Source: Liolophura sinensis | Lineage: Eukaryota; Mollusca; Polyplacophora; Chitonida; Chitonidae | NCBI RefSeq assembly: GCF_032854445.1 | Contig: NC_088302.1 | Coordinates: 36,338,191 to 36,402,190 of the forward strand | Direction of reading: 5' to 3' | Length of the DNA stretch: 64,000 bases | In this document: one piece after another, positions 45,317 to 56,708 of the stretch | Numbering within the stretch: the first letter of the stretch is position 1 | Layout of the letters: every line of letters starts with the position of its first letter | The notes under the pieces: generated by a model | The model's input: the letters and a program-made list of their open reading frames with translations, nothing else | Databases searched by the model: none | Told to the model about the DNA's origin: nothing | Translations under genes and position numbers: made by a program

Positions 45317-47073
45317 AACCACAGCTGAGATTAGTAGTAATAACTGTGGATTGTAGGTAGAACAGGTCTAGCGACCGACATATCTGCATCGTTCTCTAAG
45401 CTACAGTCAGTGCAATCCGTCCCAATGGTACTTTGTGAACTTTTCGAAGCACTACACGCTGAAAGGGAATTTATGTAACCCTGAAAATCACGGCTTGAGA
45501 GGCAGAAATATGACGAACGGGCTCTCGACGTCCAGTGGTTTGCACAGGAATAAATCAATTTCGAGATGAATGGATTTTTTCAGATATTCGTGACAACAAA
45601 TTAGCAGCATGTAGGAATGAATATTTGGGTACTGTAGCGAGATTCCAGTAAGCTTTTCGTGGTTAGATTTCACACCGGAAATCGTTACCATTGCCTTGAT
45701 GCTGCAACCGGAAGGCCATTGTCAGAGAAATTCTCCAGGCTAACTGTTGTTTTTTGATGTCCAGAATTACTTCTATGGAGCAGTTGCTCTTTGGCAACAC
45801 TGGGTCTGCAGCGTTGCATCGCCTCCATGCCACCTTGTACGATCGATCTACCAAAAACGAATATCGACAAAATACAAAGATAACCATAAAACTGATGACC
45901 GTCGTCTTAGAGATGTTGGTTCTGAGGCGTGTGTCTTCAATTGTAAGGAATATCACTACAATAATCTGTCAAAAATGGCGTGCAGATAAATCAAAGCAGA
46001 AAACCAGATCAAACGTACAAAATGAGACTGATAAAAAGGTGATACGTCTACAAATAGGATACTGACAGTGCAATCACAGGAGCAATTGCCCTGGTTAATG
46101 AATGGGCCGGTATGTTGGTATGTACAACAGAACGGCGCCATAGGCCAAAACCATGGGCTGGACTGTCAATATCTATCATGCCTCTTAAAAGCACTAAGGC
46201 CCCTGACTATAGTGGTTGTCTGGTTCCCTCTTTGTCTATAACATCCGTATAAATGTTTTTGATGGTCTCGTTATACTGAACGTGTCTTCACGACATGATC
46301 AAAAGCGAATCGAAAACGATCAAAGTCTCCAAGACGAGTGCGCCCACCCGGTGGGGCATCGCGCCAAAAAATCGATGTACTGGACACTATAGAATACACT
46401 TCAAACTGGCTATAGCACCGTTTCCATTCACTTGACAACCAGTCCTTTTGTAAAAAAAAAAGCCTCTGTTATAAGTATGGAGTGATTTGCACTCCTTTTT
46501 TCCCAATTATTTTTTTTTTTACAATTTACTTGGAAACAAATTATCATGCGCGTGACATCGTTACGGTTTACCCTCGGAGCGGCACAATCATTCGTAAATC
46601 ACGTACGCGACGTCACGTGATGTGGAGTGGGAACCACGAGATTTCATATTTGTGAAGTGTTGACTTTACGGCGGGGAACTCGAAAGATCAATAACAGAAG
46701 AACAATGAGGAAAAGACGAGTAGCGCCTGAAGTGAATGAAATCATTCATTAGTGATAAATGGCTGCAAGGCCTGTATTTGAACAGTTAGTTCGGTCAATG
46801 CTGCATTGGGCTGGGTTACTCACTTCTGAGGAGAGGCAGTTTAGTATTTGACAGGAAATGAGATAGCGTTTATTGTTCATGTGCCAAATAACATATAAAT
46901 ACACATAGATTTTCTAATGGTCATTTTTTTCTTCATTTATGCAACATTACAGAGCGATTTTAAGCCTGAATTTTGCCCATTCTGGTTTCGCTATGTTTAA
47001 GTTTGTTAACTTTTCTGAATTTTAGACAAAATATCAAATACCCAGAGAAACGCGTAGCCATAACTATAATTTT
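45317..47073. other. Region upstream of the GPCR; no exon recognised
   Basis: Expected to hold the receptor's promoter and any 5' untranslated exon. A GACGTCACGTG motif lies at 46609-46619. Open frames on the minus strand at 45663-45956 have no known similarity. Confidence 0.4.
46609..46619. promoter_or_regulatory. CRE-like/E-box composite GACGTCACGTG
   Basis: GACGTCACGTG overlaps a CRE-type core with CACGTG, 1.3 kb upstream of the receptor's start codon and in a relatively CpG-richer stretch. A role is speculative. Confidence 0.2.
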
Positions 47074-47085
47074 AAATGCGTAAGA

Positions 47086-47250
47086 AGTCCAGCTCATGCT
47101 GGCTTCCTCTCCTGCCGTATGTGGGAAGGTCTGCCAGCAACCTGCGGATGGACGGGCTCTCCCCGGTTTCCTCCCACCATAATGCTGGCCGCCGTCGTAT
47201 AAGTGAAATATTCTTGAGTACGGCGTAAAACACCAATCAGATAAATAAAT
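47086..47250 (+). mobile_element. SINE-1, 5'-truncated, with perfect 12-bp target-site duplication
   Basis: Starts GTCCAGCTCATGCTGGCTTC, lacks the tRNA head and ends GGCGTAAAACACCAATCAGA plus (TAAA)n. AAATGCGTAAGA flanks it at 47074-47085 and 47251-47262. Confidence 0.93.
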
Positions 47251-47262
47251 AAATGCGTAAGA

Positions 47263-48095
47263 GATAAATAAATCAAGGAGCGATTTAAGCAAACACCTGT
47301 ATTTTAATAGGTTATTTCAATTACTGCAAAAAAGGGAGTCAGTCAATTCTGACACAAAATGTTACTGTCTTGGTTTCTTGCAAACCATCGTTTTGGTTCC
47401 AAGGGTCATATTTTCTAAATATATTAAATATGATTACAACATAAAATCTGTTGCGATGTGGTGTTTAGAGTGATGGTTAGCCTGACCATTACTGGTGCAT
47501 TTTGGTTCCTGTTATACATGGTTCAACTTTGTCCTGCAAATTCGGCACATTAAACTCGCAAGAATAAGTTTATGAATACCTGATATGTTCAGTTTTATAT
47601 TGACTATGTACATGCCCATTGCGAAAAAGGACATGAATAACATTGAGAATTAAACACTAAGAGATCATGCAGATCAATGTATGGATTATATACTATTCTA
47701 CAAGAGTTCAGTGAACGTCTACATGTGTATATGTGTTTCTGAACGCTTCGTTCAGTTATACAGCCATTAAGTTTTGCTATAGAACAAAATGTACCCCTCA
47801 ACGAATCACAAATCTAATCTAGATATGTAGTAATAACTGCATTTTTTTAGGAAGGATGTGAGTGCGGGTGAATATTAATTCCATCCTGAAAGGGAATCGA
47901 CTCCATTGCCTTGCTCGAGATGATGGCTTCAACATTTTATATGGTGAATTTGTTTCCAATGCAAGAAGTTCCTAGAGGAGCCAGGCTATATATCTGATTG
48001 TAGCTCACTGGTCAGATCCGGACACAATGACAGCTTATCCGGTGATATATCGCTCTATTCATTATACCGTTTTTTATTTATTGATACATCATGTA
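47263..48095. other. No feature recognised
   Basis: AT-rich intergenic sequence. Confidence 0.4.
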
Positions 48096-48240
48096 GGGGG
48101 ACTCCGTGGCCGAGCGGTTAGAGCACTAGCGCAACACAATGGCACAGGACCCAGCAAAGCAGTCGCTGTGAGTCCAGACCATGCTTGGTCTCAATACCTC
48201 TGCAGTATTATACGTGGGAAAGAGTGAGTTTATCCCATAA
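48096..48240 (+). mobile_element. SINE head fragment with tRNA-like A-box
   Basis: GGGGGACTCCGTGGCCGAGC then GGTTAGAGCACTAGCG is the tRNA-derived head of this SINE class. GTCGCTGTGAGTCCAGACC is a degenerate B-box region. Beyond that the body is not recognisable. Confidence 0.65.
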
Positions 48241-48369
48241 TGGGACAGGACCCACCAAAATGGCACAAGCCTAGCGATACCTCCATCTGATCAACTCTTC
48301 GCTTGCGTCACAAAATGGTAAACGCAATAAACGAAAGGCCATGGCAAAAATGAAGAAAACAATCTAGCA

Positions 48370-48460
48370 GCACTCTTGAGAATCGAACTCGTCAACAGGC
48401 TTTCAGCCTGCGTGTCGACCATGTTGTCGCTCTAACGGTGGAGGAGCAGAGCCAGGAGCA
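48370..48460 (-). repeat. Degenerate tRNA-like sequence
   Basis: On the minus strand: CCGTTAGAGCGACA, a small stem-loop CAGGCTGAAAGCCTG, and GAGTTCGATTCTC, which resembles a T-arm/B-box. The ends do not pair as an acceptor stem, so this is a SINE head or tRNA pseudogene rather than a working tRNA. Confidence 0.45.
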
Positions 48461-48734
48461 AGTCAATAGTTTATGGCCGTCATTAGACGCACGTTTGGTT
48501 TCTCGTGTTCAAGGCTAATTAAATCTTCTGAGTATAACAGTCATTGCTGCGAGCAGCTTTTACTTTCTGTTATATATATAAATATACATATATAGGCGAT
48601 GGCCAATCGTTCGTTCTTTACATCTGAGTGGTTCGCCTGTAAAATCGCTAAAAGCCCATACGTCGCATCAGCTTGCTCTTACGATTTCAAAGTGCGTTAA
48701 TGCCCTTTTAGGAATGAAGCTTTAATTAAGCAAC

Positions 48735-48814
48735 TGCGCGCGAGAGGGGGAGGGGGAGGGAGCTGTCTTATTCATGTCAGATAATCCTGTTTGTGGGGGG
48801 GGGGGGGGGGGGGG
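48735..48814 (+). repeat. G-rich tract with a run of 20 G
   Basis: AGAGGGGGAGGGGGAGGGAG at about 48742-48760, and an uninterrupted G20 at 48795-48814. It could form a quadruplex and is a place where read errors are likely. Confidence 0.9.
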
Positions 48815-51800
48815 TATAAGCAGTGATATTACAGCATTTATTTCCAGTGCAAGACGTGCGTTCGCGTGCTCGCAAAAACCAAAGCTATATCACCCAAGGC
48901 ACATATTGTCCATCAATCTGGGGATCTAAAGGGGATCGTCTGTACGAGGACATATGACAGTATAAATGGCTTAAAGGCAATGACTTGTTAACCTTAGGTC
49001 TACGTACAAACGTGTTCCTGTCCCGGAAACGCTGTGCTCTGTCTGAAGTTGTACGCTTGTCCGTCGGCACAAATTATACCGGGATCGTATATCAAGAAAG
49101 ATCGACAAATGTCAAAAGTATATAAAAATTGTTCGTCGTCTTATTTTATGTCACGTTCGCTGAAGTGGTTTTACTACAACCGTATCCTCGTGCAGCCGGG
49201 CTGACAGGTTATTGTGATTACTGACAACAGGTAGCCCTCCCAGGTGCAATGCCACCCTCCACCCTCTGGACGCACAACTAACGCAGATGTTCTTAAATTA
49301 AATTTTAGATCCTGCTGAAATATACGTGCACGGTAAACCGTCTATTCTTAGCCATGCATTATGTTCAACTCAGTTCAGACATACTCTAATTTAGATTTGC
49401 ATAATAAAGCAAAAATGCACAGTTTCTATGGGAGACAAGGGAATTACAAAACCAGTGGTTTTAAATGGAACCCCTTTAAACAGCTGTAAATGTTCTCATC
49501 TATATAGACTAGTCATATGGAAAAATCTCGTGTAGAAAAAATGGCAATCTATGGATATTAGTTGTAGATTGATTGTTATTCAAACATTTAAACCATGAAA
49601 CTTACCTTTTGTATTGCTGAATGTGATATCCGAATATTCACCCAATACGGTTCAGTCGAGGTGTGCAATGCATGGGCTGTTCTGTGGAACGTTGTGTCGC
49701 CTTGCCCCGTGAATGTTTTACAGCAGTGTCCAGGTCAGGGGTTCACCGCTGTATAACGGCATCTCGACCATCAGGTGAGCCGCTGACACTGGGTCCATCA
49801 CGTCCCGCTATTATTAGCTGGACAGCAACTTTTACCCAGAACTTCCTCATTCTCGACAGTAGTCGATAATGTTATGTTGAGTTTCCTTTTTAGTTGCCCT
49901 CGCCATGTATACAGTCTTCCTGAGGTGGGTGTATATTTAGAGCAGGCAGATGAGCCCAGTGATCAGGGGAGGGTGCATGGCGTCTGCTCAGGAATCGTGC
50001 GTATTAAGCGGAAGACGAACTTGTGCTTGTTTAAAGCAGTAGTTTTATTAAGCTTAACCACGCCTTTAATAAGGCATTGCGTGCCAGACCGCGGCCGTAA
50101 ACTGATATAGCTAAATCAATAGACCCATCAAATGCATCACTGAGCAATAGACAGGATTTTAAAAGCCATACTAAACTTGCAACACGTCCTTGAAAGAACA
50201 ACTCCCCAAAAATGTGAATGTGAAGTCCACGGTTTTAATTCTGTTAATATTTCTCAGGGAAATAAAGAGTTCTCTTTCGTAAGTATCTGTACATGCCGGC
50301 TGTAATAATCAAACTATAACTCTTTGTTCGCTCATATTTTTTTTATAATTCAGGATCATTATGGTTGTTCGTTCTCCCTAAATACATGTACAGTGGAAAA
50401 TTAATTACGTACTTCAATGTTTCTTGTGGGTGTATGGGGTTTTGTTGTAATCCCATTAAGTACCAGCAGTAATTTCAATTAAATTATCTTGTGTTCAATA
50501 TGACATTGTGACAGATTAGTCTTGTCCGGTCATAAAATATTTTATGCGACGAGAGCTATTTTTATGCTGTATGCTAACATATACCATCGCACGTTTATAT
50601 GACCCATCAAATATGCTTCATGTCTGTTTCCACCACGACAAGGCATTTTCCACATGCAGAGCTTTTTAATAATATGCTCTTAAGGTATGCCCAACATTGG
50701 AATTTTGATCTTGAATAGGAGAGAATATACCATCACATACCGGTACTGATTTAATTACATGAGTGGATATTCATTGAGACAAAATTATTGTCTTTAACAT
50801 AAAGACTGTTTCTGGTGTAGGATATTTAGCATTAGTGAATTAAGCCCCACCCTTCGTGTATTCCAATGGGCTTTGTGAATTCTGCAGAATTGGTCAGGAA
50901 ATGACGACAAACCTTCACATTGTGGCTATGGAGTGGCTGGAAGCGGGAAGAGCCACACCCTGCCTACATTTCTCCGATGTATGAGACCAATGCTTCATCT
51001 ACACACTCATCGATTATTGTTGGAGTGCTCAGATAATTTTGAAATAGATCACCTAGAGCATGCGTTCTAGCTCACGGTGTCCCAAAAGATTTATGGATGA
51101 AAGATGAGAGAGACGAGGACGCTGATAGAAAAACGGTAATGACCGGATTTTCCCCACGGCATTCCTTCTGGCTCTCTGCTAATGCTAGTTCGATCCGAAA
51201 ATCCCGCATATTAAAAGATGCTTTGAGATAGTCTGTGATCGAGATTTTATTTGGATTTCTTTTCAATAGGAGTATACTGTTATGGCCGTGTTGATGTGGA
51301 CAACTACAAATTTCCTTTCAACATAGGAAACATTTTATTCAAATATAACCATGCAGGGTCACGTGTTCGTTACCAGGGGCTCGATTAGTCAGGTATATGA
51401 CACAAGTTGTTGGTTCCATTGACTGTCTGCTTTCCTAGCGCTCAACATCACCAAACCAAAGACGTACACTCTCTTCATGATTTTGTAGCAAATTGCCTAA
51501 GTCTACACAATCGCTATGAGAAAGAAACCCACCAAAAATACGATGTTTTGCGAATGACCGATTGATCGATCGATTGAAATGTATTTAGCTATTTACTTGC
51601 ATGGGGTGGAGCAAGGGGCGGAGCAAGGCTCAGTGGAAGTTTGCGAGACCTCTAACCGGTGACACACGGGATCTTGGACAGTGAGTTTATAGATTTCATC
51701 TCTCTCATTGTTCACATTGGTCTCGGTGACAATTATCAGTTACGGCCTCGTACGTCAACATACGGCCACGTAAGTCAATATACGGCTTAAAAATCTGAAA

Positions 51801-52854
51801 CTTTTAGCCGTAAGAAGCCGTATAAGTGAAAGGCAACCAAAACATTAAACTGACATATATCAGATGAAAGAACATTATTAATGCATAGTCCAGGGAAAAA
51901 AATGCGATTTATTTTTTGTATTTTTATTTTTTATGGACATGGACAATGTTTTGTGGCCTTTCATCTGACGTGTTCTTCATGTTAGTGCTTTCTTTGCCTT
52001 GAAAAATTCTTGAGTCTGGCACTAAAAAGAACAATTTCAATTAATCAATAAGTAAAGCATTTTGGTAAAAAAATACTCTTTGCTAGCTATCTCACAAGTT
52101 TTCTGAGTTAAATTCGCAGCTGGATTTGAGTCTGATGCGTCAGTTTTTTTTTGTTTTTTTTTTTTTTTTTGTGAAAGCGGCCTTTTGTCTGGCTGGCGAA
52201 AGAAACTGGCCAATATACAGGTCAACATCTTCACTTCCGTGAGAACAAATTCAGTCATTAATTTAATCATAGAGCATCTGTTCCATTTGTGTATTAAATC
52301 TGCTTTGTATGTATGATCATTTCAAAGTCTGGGTTTAATATGTATGGTTCGAACGATCTTGGTATAGACCCCCCCCCTCTCTCATCCCCTCCAAACGTAA
52401 CAAATGAAGGAATTCATCATCAGTTTTTTAAGGCAGCCAAAACAAGGCTGCAGTTGTGCCATGGATGATGTCCGCTTCTCGGAATCCACCTGTGGACGAA
52501 ATACAATGAAAAAATAATAAGCAAATTGCTGAATTGATGAAATGTGATATACAAGACTCGCTGTGAAGGCATACTGCAGTCATCAGCTGGGACTGGCTAA
52601 TTACCATGGACACATTACAGACTTCATAGCCTACCCGTCGTGGGGAATTAGCGCTTACTTACGTAATGGCAGAGAAAAGCTGTGTGGATTTATATGGATG
52701 ATTGCGCCTGAGGATGTGGCTTAGTGTCCGTTGGTCGTCTGCTACCCGGAAGGTCAGGGTGGAGGTGAACAATGTAACAGGCAATTACCCCGTCTCGTGT
52801 TTCGTAGGGTTATTAACGCTAAGCATCGAGACATTTCATCTAATTGGAGAAAAT
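48815..52854. other. No gene recognised
   Basis: Four kilobases of intergenic sequence with short open frames only and no recognisable SINE. A short stretch near 51740-51830 repeats TACGGC and TACGTCAA-like strings. Poly-T and poly-C runs occur at 52146-52170 and 52370. Confidence 0.4.
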
Positions 52855-52960
52855 AACCCTCTTTCCAAGAAACACCATACAATAGGCTTACCGGTATGAC
52901 TATTCAGTCGTCGCTGCTTTTACTTTTACTCTCTTTGCTGTTGTGTTTTAAATTGCAAGT
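52855..52960 (+). repeat. Dispersed repeat family X, fragment
   Basis: TATTCAGTCGTCGCTGCTTT and TACTCTCTTTGCTGTTGTG match the core of family X near 31600. Confidence 0.6.
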
Positions 52961-53259
52961 AAATCCATATTGCAATGTCGTCGATAGCATGCAACATAGA
53001 ATATGGAATTTGGAGATGCAACTTTGTTAGTAAATGAAATTAAGTCTCGAAACGCAAGGCCTTAACAGTTTATTGACTGTCCTCTACTGGATTAAACATC
53101 CATGTCATTTCCTGCAGTGACGAAAAACAAGCAAACCAATAAAATCGGGTCCACGCTACCAAAACAACCAGTTAAATATCATATGATCCAGTCGCATGGT
53201 TGGCAGCAGGCAGGCAAGCAGCACGTTCACCCAGATCATATATCAAAACAGGCTGTTAG

Positions 53260-53535
53260 GTTTGTAATTGTAAATAACACGCATGGATATAGGTGCATAT
53301 ATATGCTGATAACTTCCTGGAGTTACCTTTGCTGTTTGGTCGTTTAGGTAGTTTTGCTAAGGAAGCTATATAGTTTAGGTTGGTTGCAAAGACAACTAGG
53401 TTGTAATTGTAAATAACACACATGGATAGGTGCATGTGGCGATCGTTTTGTTGGAGTTGCATGTGTGGGTGGTTTTGCTAGAGGAAGCTAGTTTACGACA
53501 ATTTGGATAGTTCGATGATTGGTTGCACATTTGGT
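53260..53535. repeat. Tandem duplication of about 137 bp
   Basis: GTTTGTAATTGTAAATAACAC, CATGGATA, GGTGCAT, GGAGTT, TTTTGCTA and GAAGCTA occur in the same order twice, at about 53261 and 53399. Confidence 0.8.
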
Positions 53536-53639
53536 GTTCTGGCAACAGTGTCTCTGAACATGTTCTGTGTTTGTTATTTGTGCTCTTTGCACCGATGTAC
53601 TGCAGCTTTTTTGTCACGTTTTCACCGTATCAATGGAGA

Positions 53640-53770
53640 GTGCCCAGAGTAAACAGCGGTCATTAGCCAGGTACCAGCACACATCTTAATTCTGACTTAA
53701 ATCTGCAGCACAATCAGCGGGAGCTGGATTTGAACCTGCTACCTTATTGGTCAGCAACCGATCCAATTTA
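53640..53770 (-). mobile_element. Fragment of a tRNA-derived element
   Basis: GGATTTGAACCTGCTACCTT on the plus strand is a B-box in reverse complement (GGTTCAAATCC), and GGTCAGCAACCGATCC lies beside it. Confidence 0.45.
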
Positions 53771-55498
53771 AGGTTTACTGGTAGATGGTTCCTTTCATAG
53801 TATCCTCAAAACTGTCAAAACCCATGACCACGACCAATTAACGCACATGGTACATGAATATAGAAATGATATCCGAAATAAGCAAATCAACCAGATCCCA
53901 AACAAGCAATCATATATGACTATGCACATGCGTGGAGTGTATCCAAGTAACCATAAATCATATTTATACAAATCACTTTAAAAGAAGCGTTACAAACAAC
54001 TGTAAAAGCAGGCCATCAACTGTCCAAATAACTTAAAATCACTCAATTCGCTGTCCTTTCATGTCATGCAAACGGGTAACCAGTCAATTATCCAGTTTAA
54101 TTAGGCACCCACAGAATCAACGAAGTAGCTAGGCCTCTTTTTGTATCCCAACTATACTTGTTCACGTTTAAGATAGTAGTACTCTCAGCCAAACAACCCT
54201 TCAAGTGCATTGTTGTGGCACTTCTCGACAAATATCACAATCCTTGATCACAACAAATAGGAGCAAACGAATACATATTATGCTTTAAAAGTTTGACAAA
54301 GTAATATACACTCAGTTTATCTATGCTGGTTTTGAGGTCGTCCAAATTAGTTGACAATGGTGGCACGAAAACAATGTGTTCAACGTATCCCACAAGAAAA
54401 AGTCTCATCTCACGGTAGTCATTTGAAACTTTAGATGCCTATCACTTAATTTCAAGTACCGCACTGAGTCAGAGTTTCATTCATAGATTTTGTGTGGTTG
54501 CAGAGATACAGCGATTTCAAATAGGCTCTGTCTTTTTGAAACACCTTGTACGGTATATTATAAAATAGGATCCGGCATTTTCTTCTTTTCACTGATTGAC
54601 ATTGCAGGCCCTGTGTTTTGTTGTTTGAAAAAATGACAGCTAGGTATGTATTAAGTATGATACTGTCGAGTAACTGCGTTGTACCACAGGGATTTTTCCT
54701 TTTTATTTACTTATTATTATTATTATTTTATTTTATTTATTTTTTTGCGTTTTGGGGGGGGGGAGATTTTGGGGGGGGGGTGGGGGTGGCTTGTTAGTGT
54801 GGATAGGCTATGACAAATGTTGGTCATCGCTGGAGAGCAAGATGTACTGAAACGCATGTTCATTGCACACCGGTATATTGGACGTCGCAGCAGGACTGAT
54901 GAAGGTGAATTGCCTCCCCTTACAATGTGGCGAGGGGAATAAACGAGCGCTATAAACAACCGAGGTGAGCGCGAGAAGTAAACCGTGAAGCTCTGCTGGT
55001 AAAAAGTCACTTCGTCAGTGTTTGTGCATTTATGAATTGGTACTACGCAGACGTAGTAAGTAAAGAATCACCCCAGGACATACTGGATAGGCTTAGAGGG
55101 TATGTGTGACATTGGTTTGGTTAGCATTTGATTGTACATGCTGTCAATAGTGTTGTAGATTTGACGTACGTGGTATGGTAGGCATAGAGCCTAAGTATAG
55201 GCTATAATATGAGACGCGGCCTTACGTTCCCCTTATAGTGTGCATATAGGGGCATGGACGAGAAAAGCTGAGTCATTGCCGCTAAGTCGCAGATCTGTTA
55301 TTTATTAATGTGTATATCCACTAATTTATACGAAATGAGCACTCAAAACATCTCACAGTAGGTCTTCTGGCCATAGTCCAGTTTGGTCACTCAGCATATA
55401 GTACCGTGTAGAACAAATGTCTTATATTACATGGACACAAACATATGACATGGCATATAGTATTTTCTGAGAGACCAGACTGGGCTATGGGTAGACCG
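53771..55498. other. Intergenic; possible 5' untranslated exon of pirin
   Basis: Low-complexity T-rich and G-rich runs lie at 54700-54790. A possible untranslated exon ends at 54964 with a GAGGTGAGC donor-like site. The matching acceptor could be TTTTTCAG at 56512. This is a guess from motifs. Confidence 0.3.
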
Positions 55499-55510
55499 CC
55501 TTTGTGATGA

Positions 55511-55887
55511 GTGAGTGAGTGAGTGAGTGAGTGAGTGCTTGGGGTTTAACGTCGTACTCAACAATTTTTCAGTCATATGACAACGAAGGAATCATTAGGG
55601 TGCATGCACGTGTAATGTGCCTCCTTGTTGCAGGACGGATTTCCACCGCTCTCTTATTTAGTGCTGCATCACTGAGACGACTTACCGAAGGCAAGTAAGC
55701 CGCCCCGCCCGAGCCATTATACTGATACGGGTCAACCAGTCGTTGCACTATCCCCTTCATGCTGAACGCCAAGCGAGGAAGTTACAACTTCCTCTTTTAA
55801 AGTCTTAGGTGTGACTCGACCAAGGATTGATCCTGGATCTACCGGTCCCGAAGCGGACGCTCTACCAACTGTGCTATCCGGGCCGGT
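55511..55887 (-). mobile_element. SINE-2, full length with target-site duplication
   Basis: On the minus strand it starts ACCGGCCCGGATAGCACAGT with TTGGTAGAGCG (A-box) and GGATCAATCC (B-box). It ends with AAATTGTTGAGTACGACGTT and a (TCAC)n tail. CCTTTGTGATGA flanks it on both sides (55499-55510 and 55888-55899). It is about 377 bp and different in sequence from SINE-1. Confidence 0.92.
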
Positions 55888-55899
55888 CCTTTGTGATGA

Positions 55900-56512
55900 A
55901 CTAGCTTGTTCGTGTATAGCATGTATAGTGACTGCAATTGCTTTAATTTCAAAGGCCTAGAACATTTACCTGCACGAATGCATGGAAATATGTACTCTGC
56001 CCATAGGCAGAGGCCCTCAGTCTGCCAATTGATAGATTTGAGTTTGACCTATATTATATTGATAAACTGCTTGATATTTCATGATTATATAGTATAAATT
56101 AATTTAATTCCATAATATAACGATATGTGTGTCAATCGTGCCTAGGCTCATGCTGACTTCCTTTCAAGTCCAGCTCATGCTGACTGCCTCTGCAGCTGTG
56201 CATGGGAAGGTCTTCCACAAAGCTATAATGCTTTCTTGAATTTTCTGTGAAATATTTATAAATTTCAGTTTATTTGTAGTGTGGGATTACTTTAAATGCA
56301 GATTACTAGTTATACACAAAATATCAGAGCCTGTCTGCCATAGCCCATTTTAATAACTTTACAGTCATCTAAAAGTTGAAATTAATTAAGCCATTCTAAT
56401 AGGAGGTTTCCTATACATCTAAAATCATGCAATTTAAAGGACTGTCTAAACACCGGCCAATAATTAAACAGTACTGAAAATTAATGTTCATTTATGATTT
56501 CACCTTTTTCAG
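55900..56512. other. Upstream flank of pirin with a SINE fragment
   Basis: 56150-56230 has CCAGCTCATGCTGACTGCCT and GCATGGGAAGGTCTTCCAC, a degraded SINE-1 body, preceded by a partial duplicate (GGCTCATGCTGACTTCC). Nothing else is recognised. Confidence 0.5.
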
Positions 56513-56618
56513 GACTTTGGTTGTTATAACCTAGAGTTTGTTAGCCTTGTCAGGCTGTGCATTTACGCAGTCACAGACAGATAGGGCATCTCTGTGTAAC
56601 ATCTACTCCCTATCAGCC

Positions 56619-56708
56619 ATGTCCCGCTCTGTGGTACAGAGTGTGATAAGTGTCGAGCAGGATGAAGGAGTTGGGGCCAGAGTGCGCAGAAGTGTGGGGC
56701 GATCTGAG
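56619..56708 (+). CDS. PIR: Pirin exon 1
   Basis: Encodes M-S-R-S-V to V-G-R-S-E, including the conserved EGVGARVRRS. The donor is GAG/GTAGGT. An acceptor-like TTTTTCAG at 56512 suggests that this exon begins with 5' untranslated sequence. Confidence 0.93.

Noticed and set aside
45317-45322. GPCR start two codons upstream
   Set aside because: That codon is GTG; the first ATG in this frame at the exon start is at 45316.
56538-56618. Upstream start for pirin (27 extra residues)
   Set aside because: The first codon of that extension is TTG, not ATG; the first in-frame ATG is at 56619 and fits the family's start.
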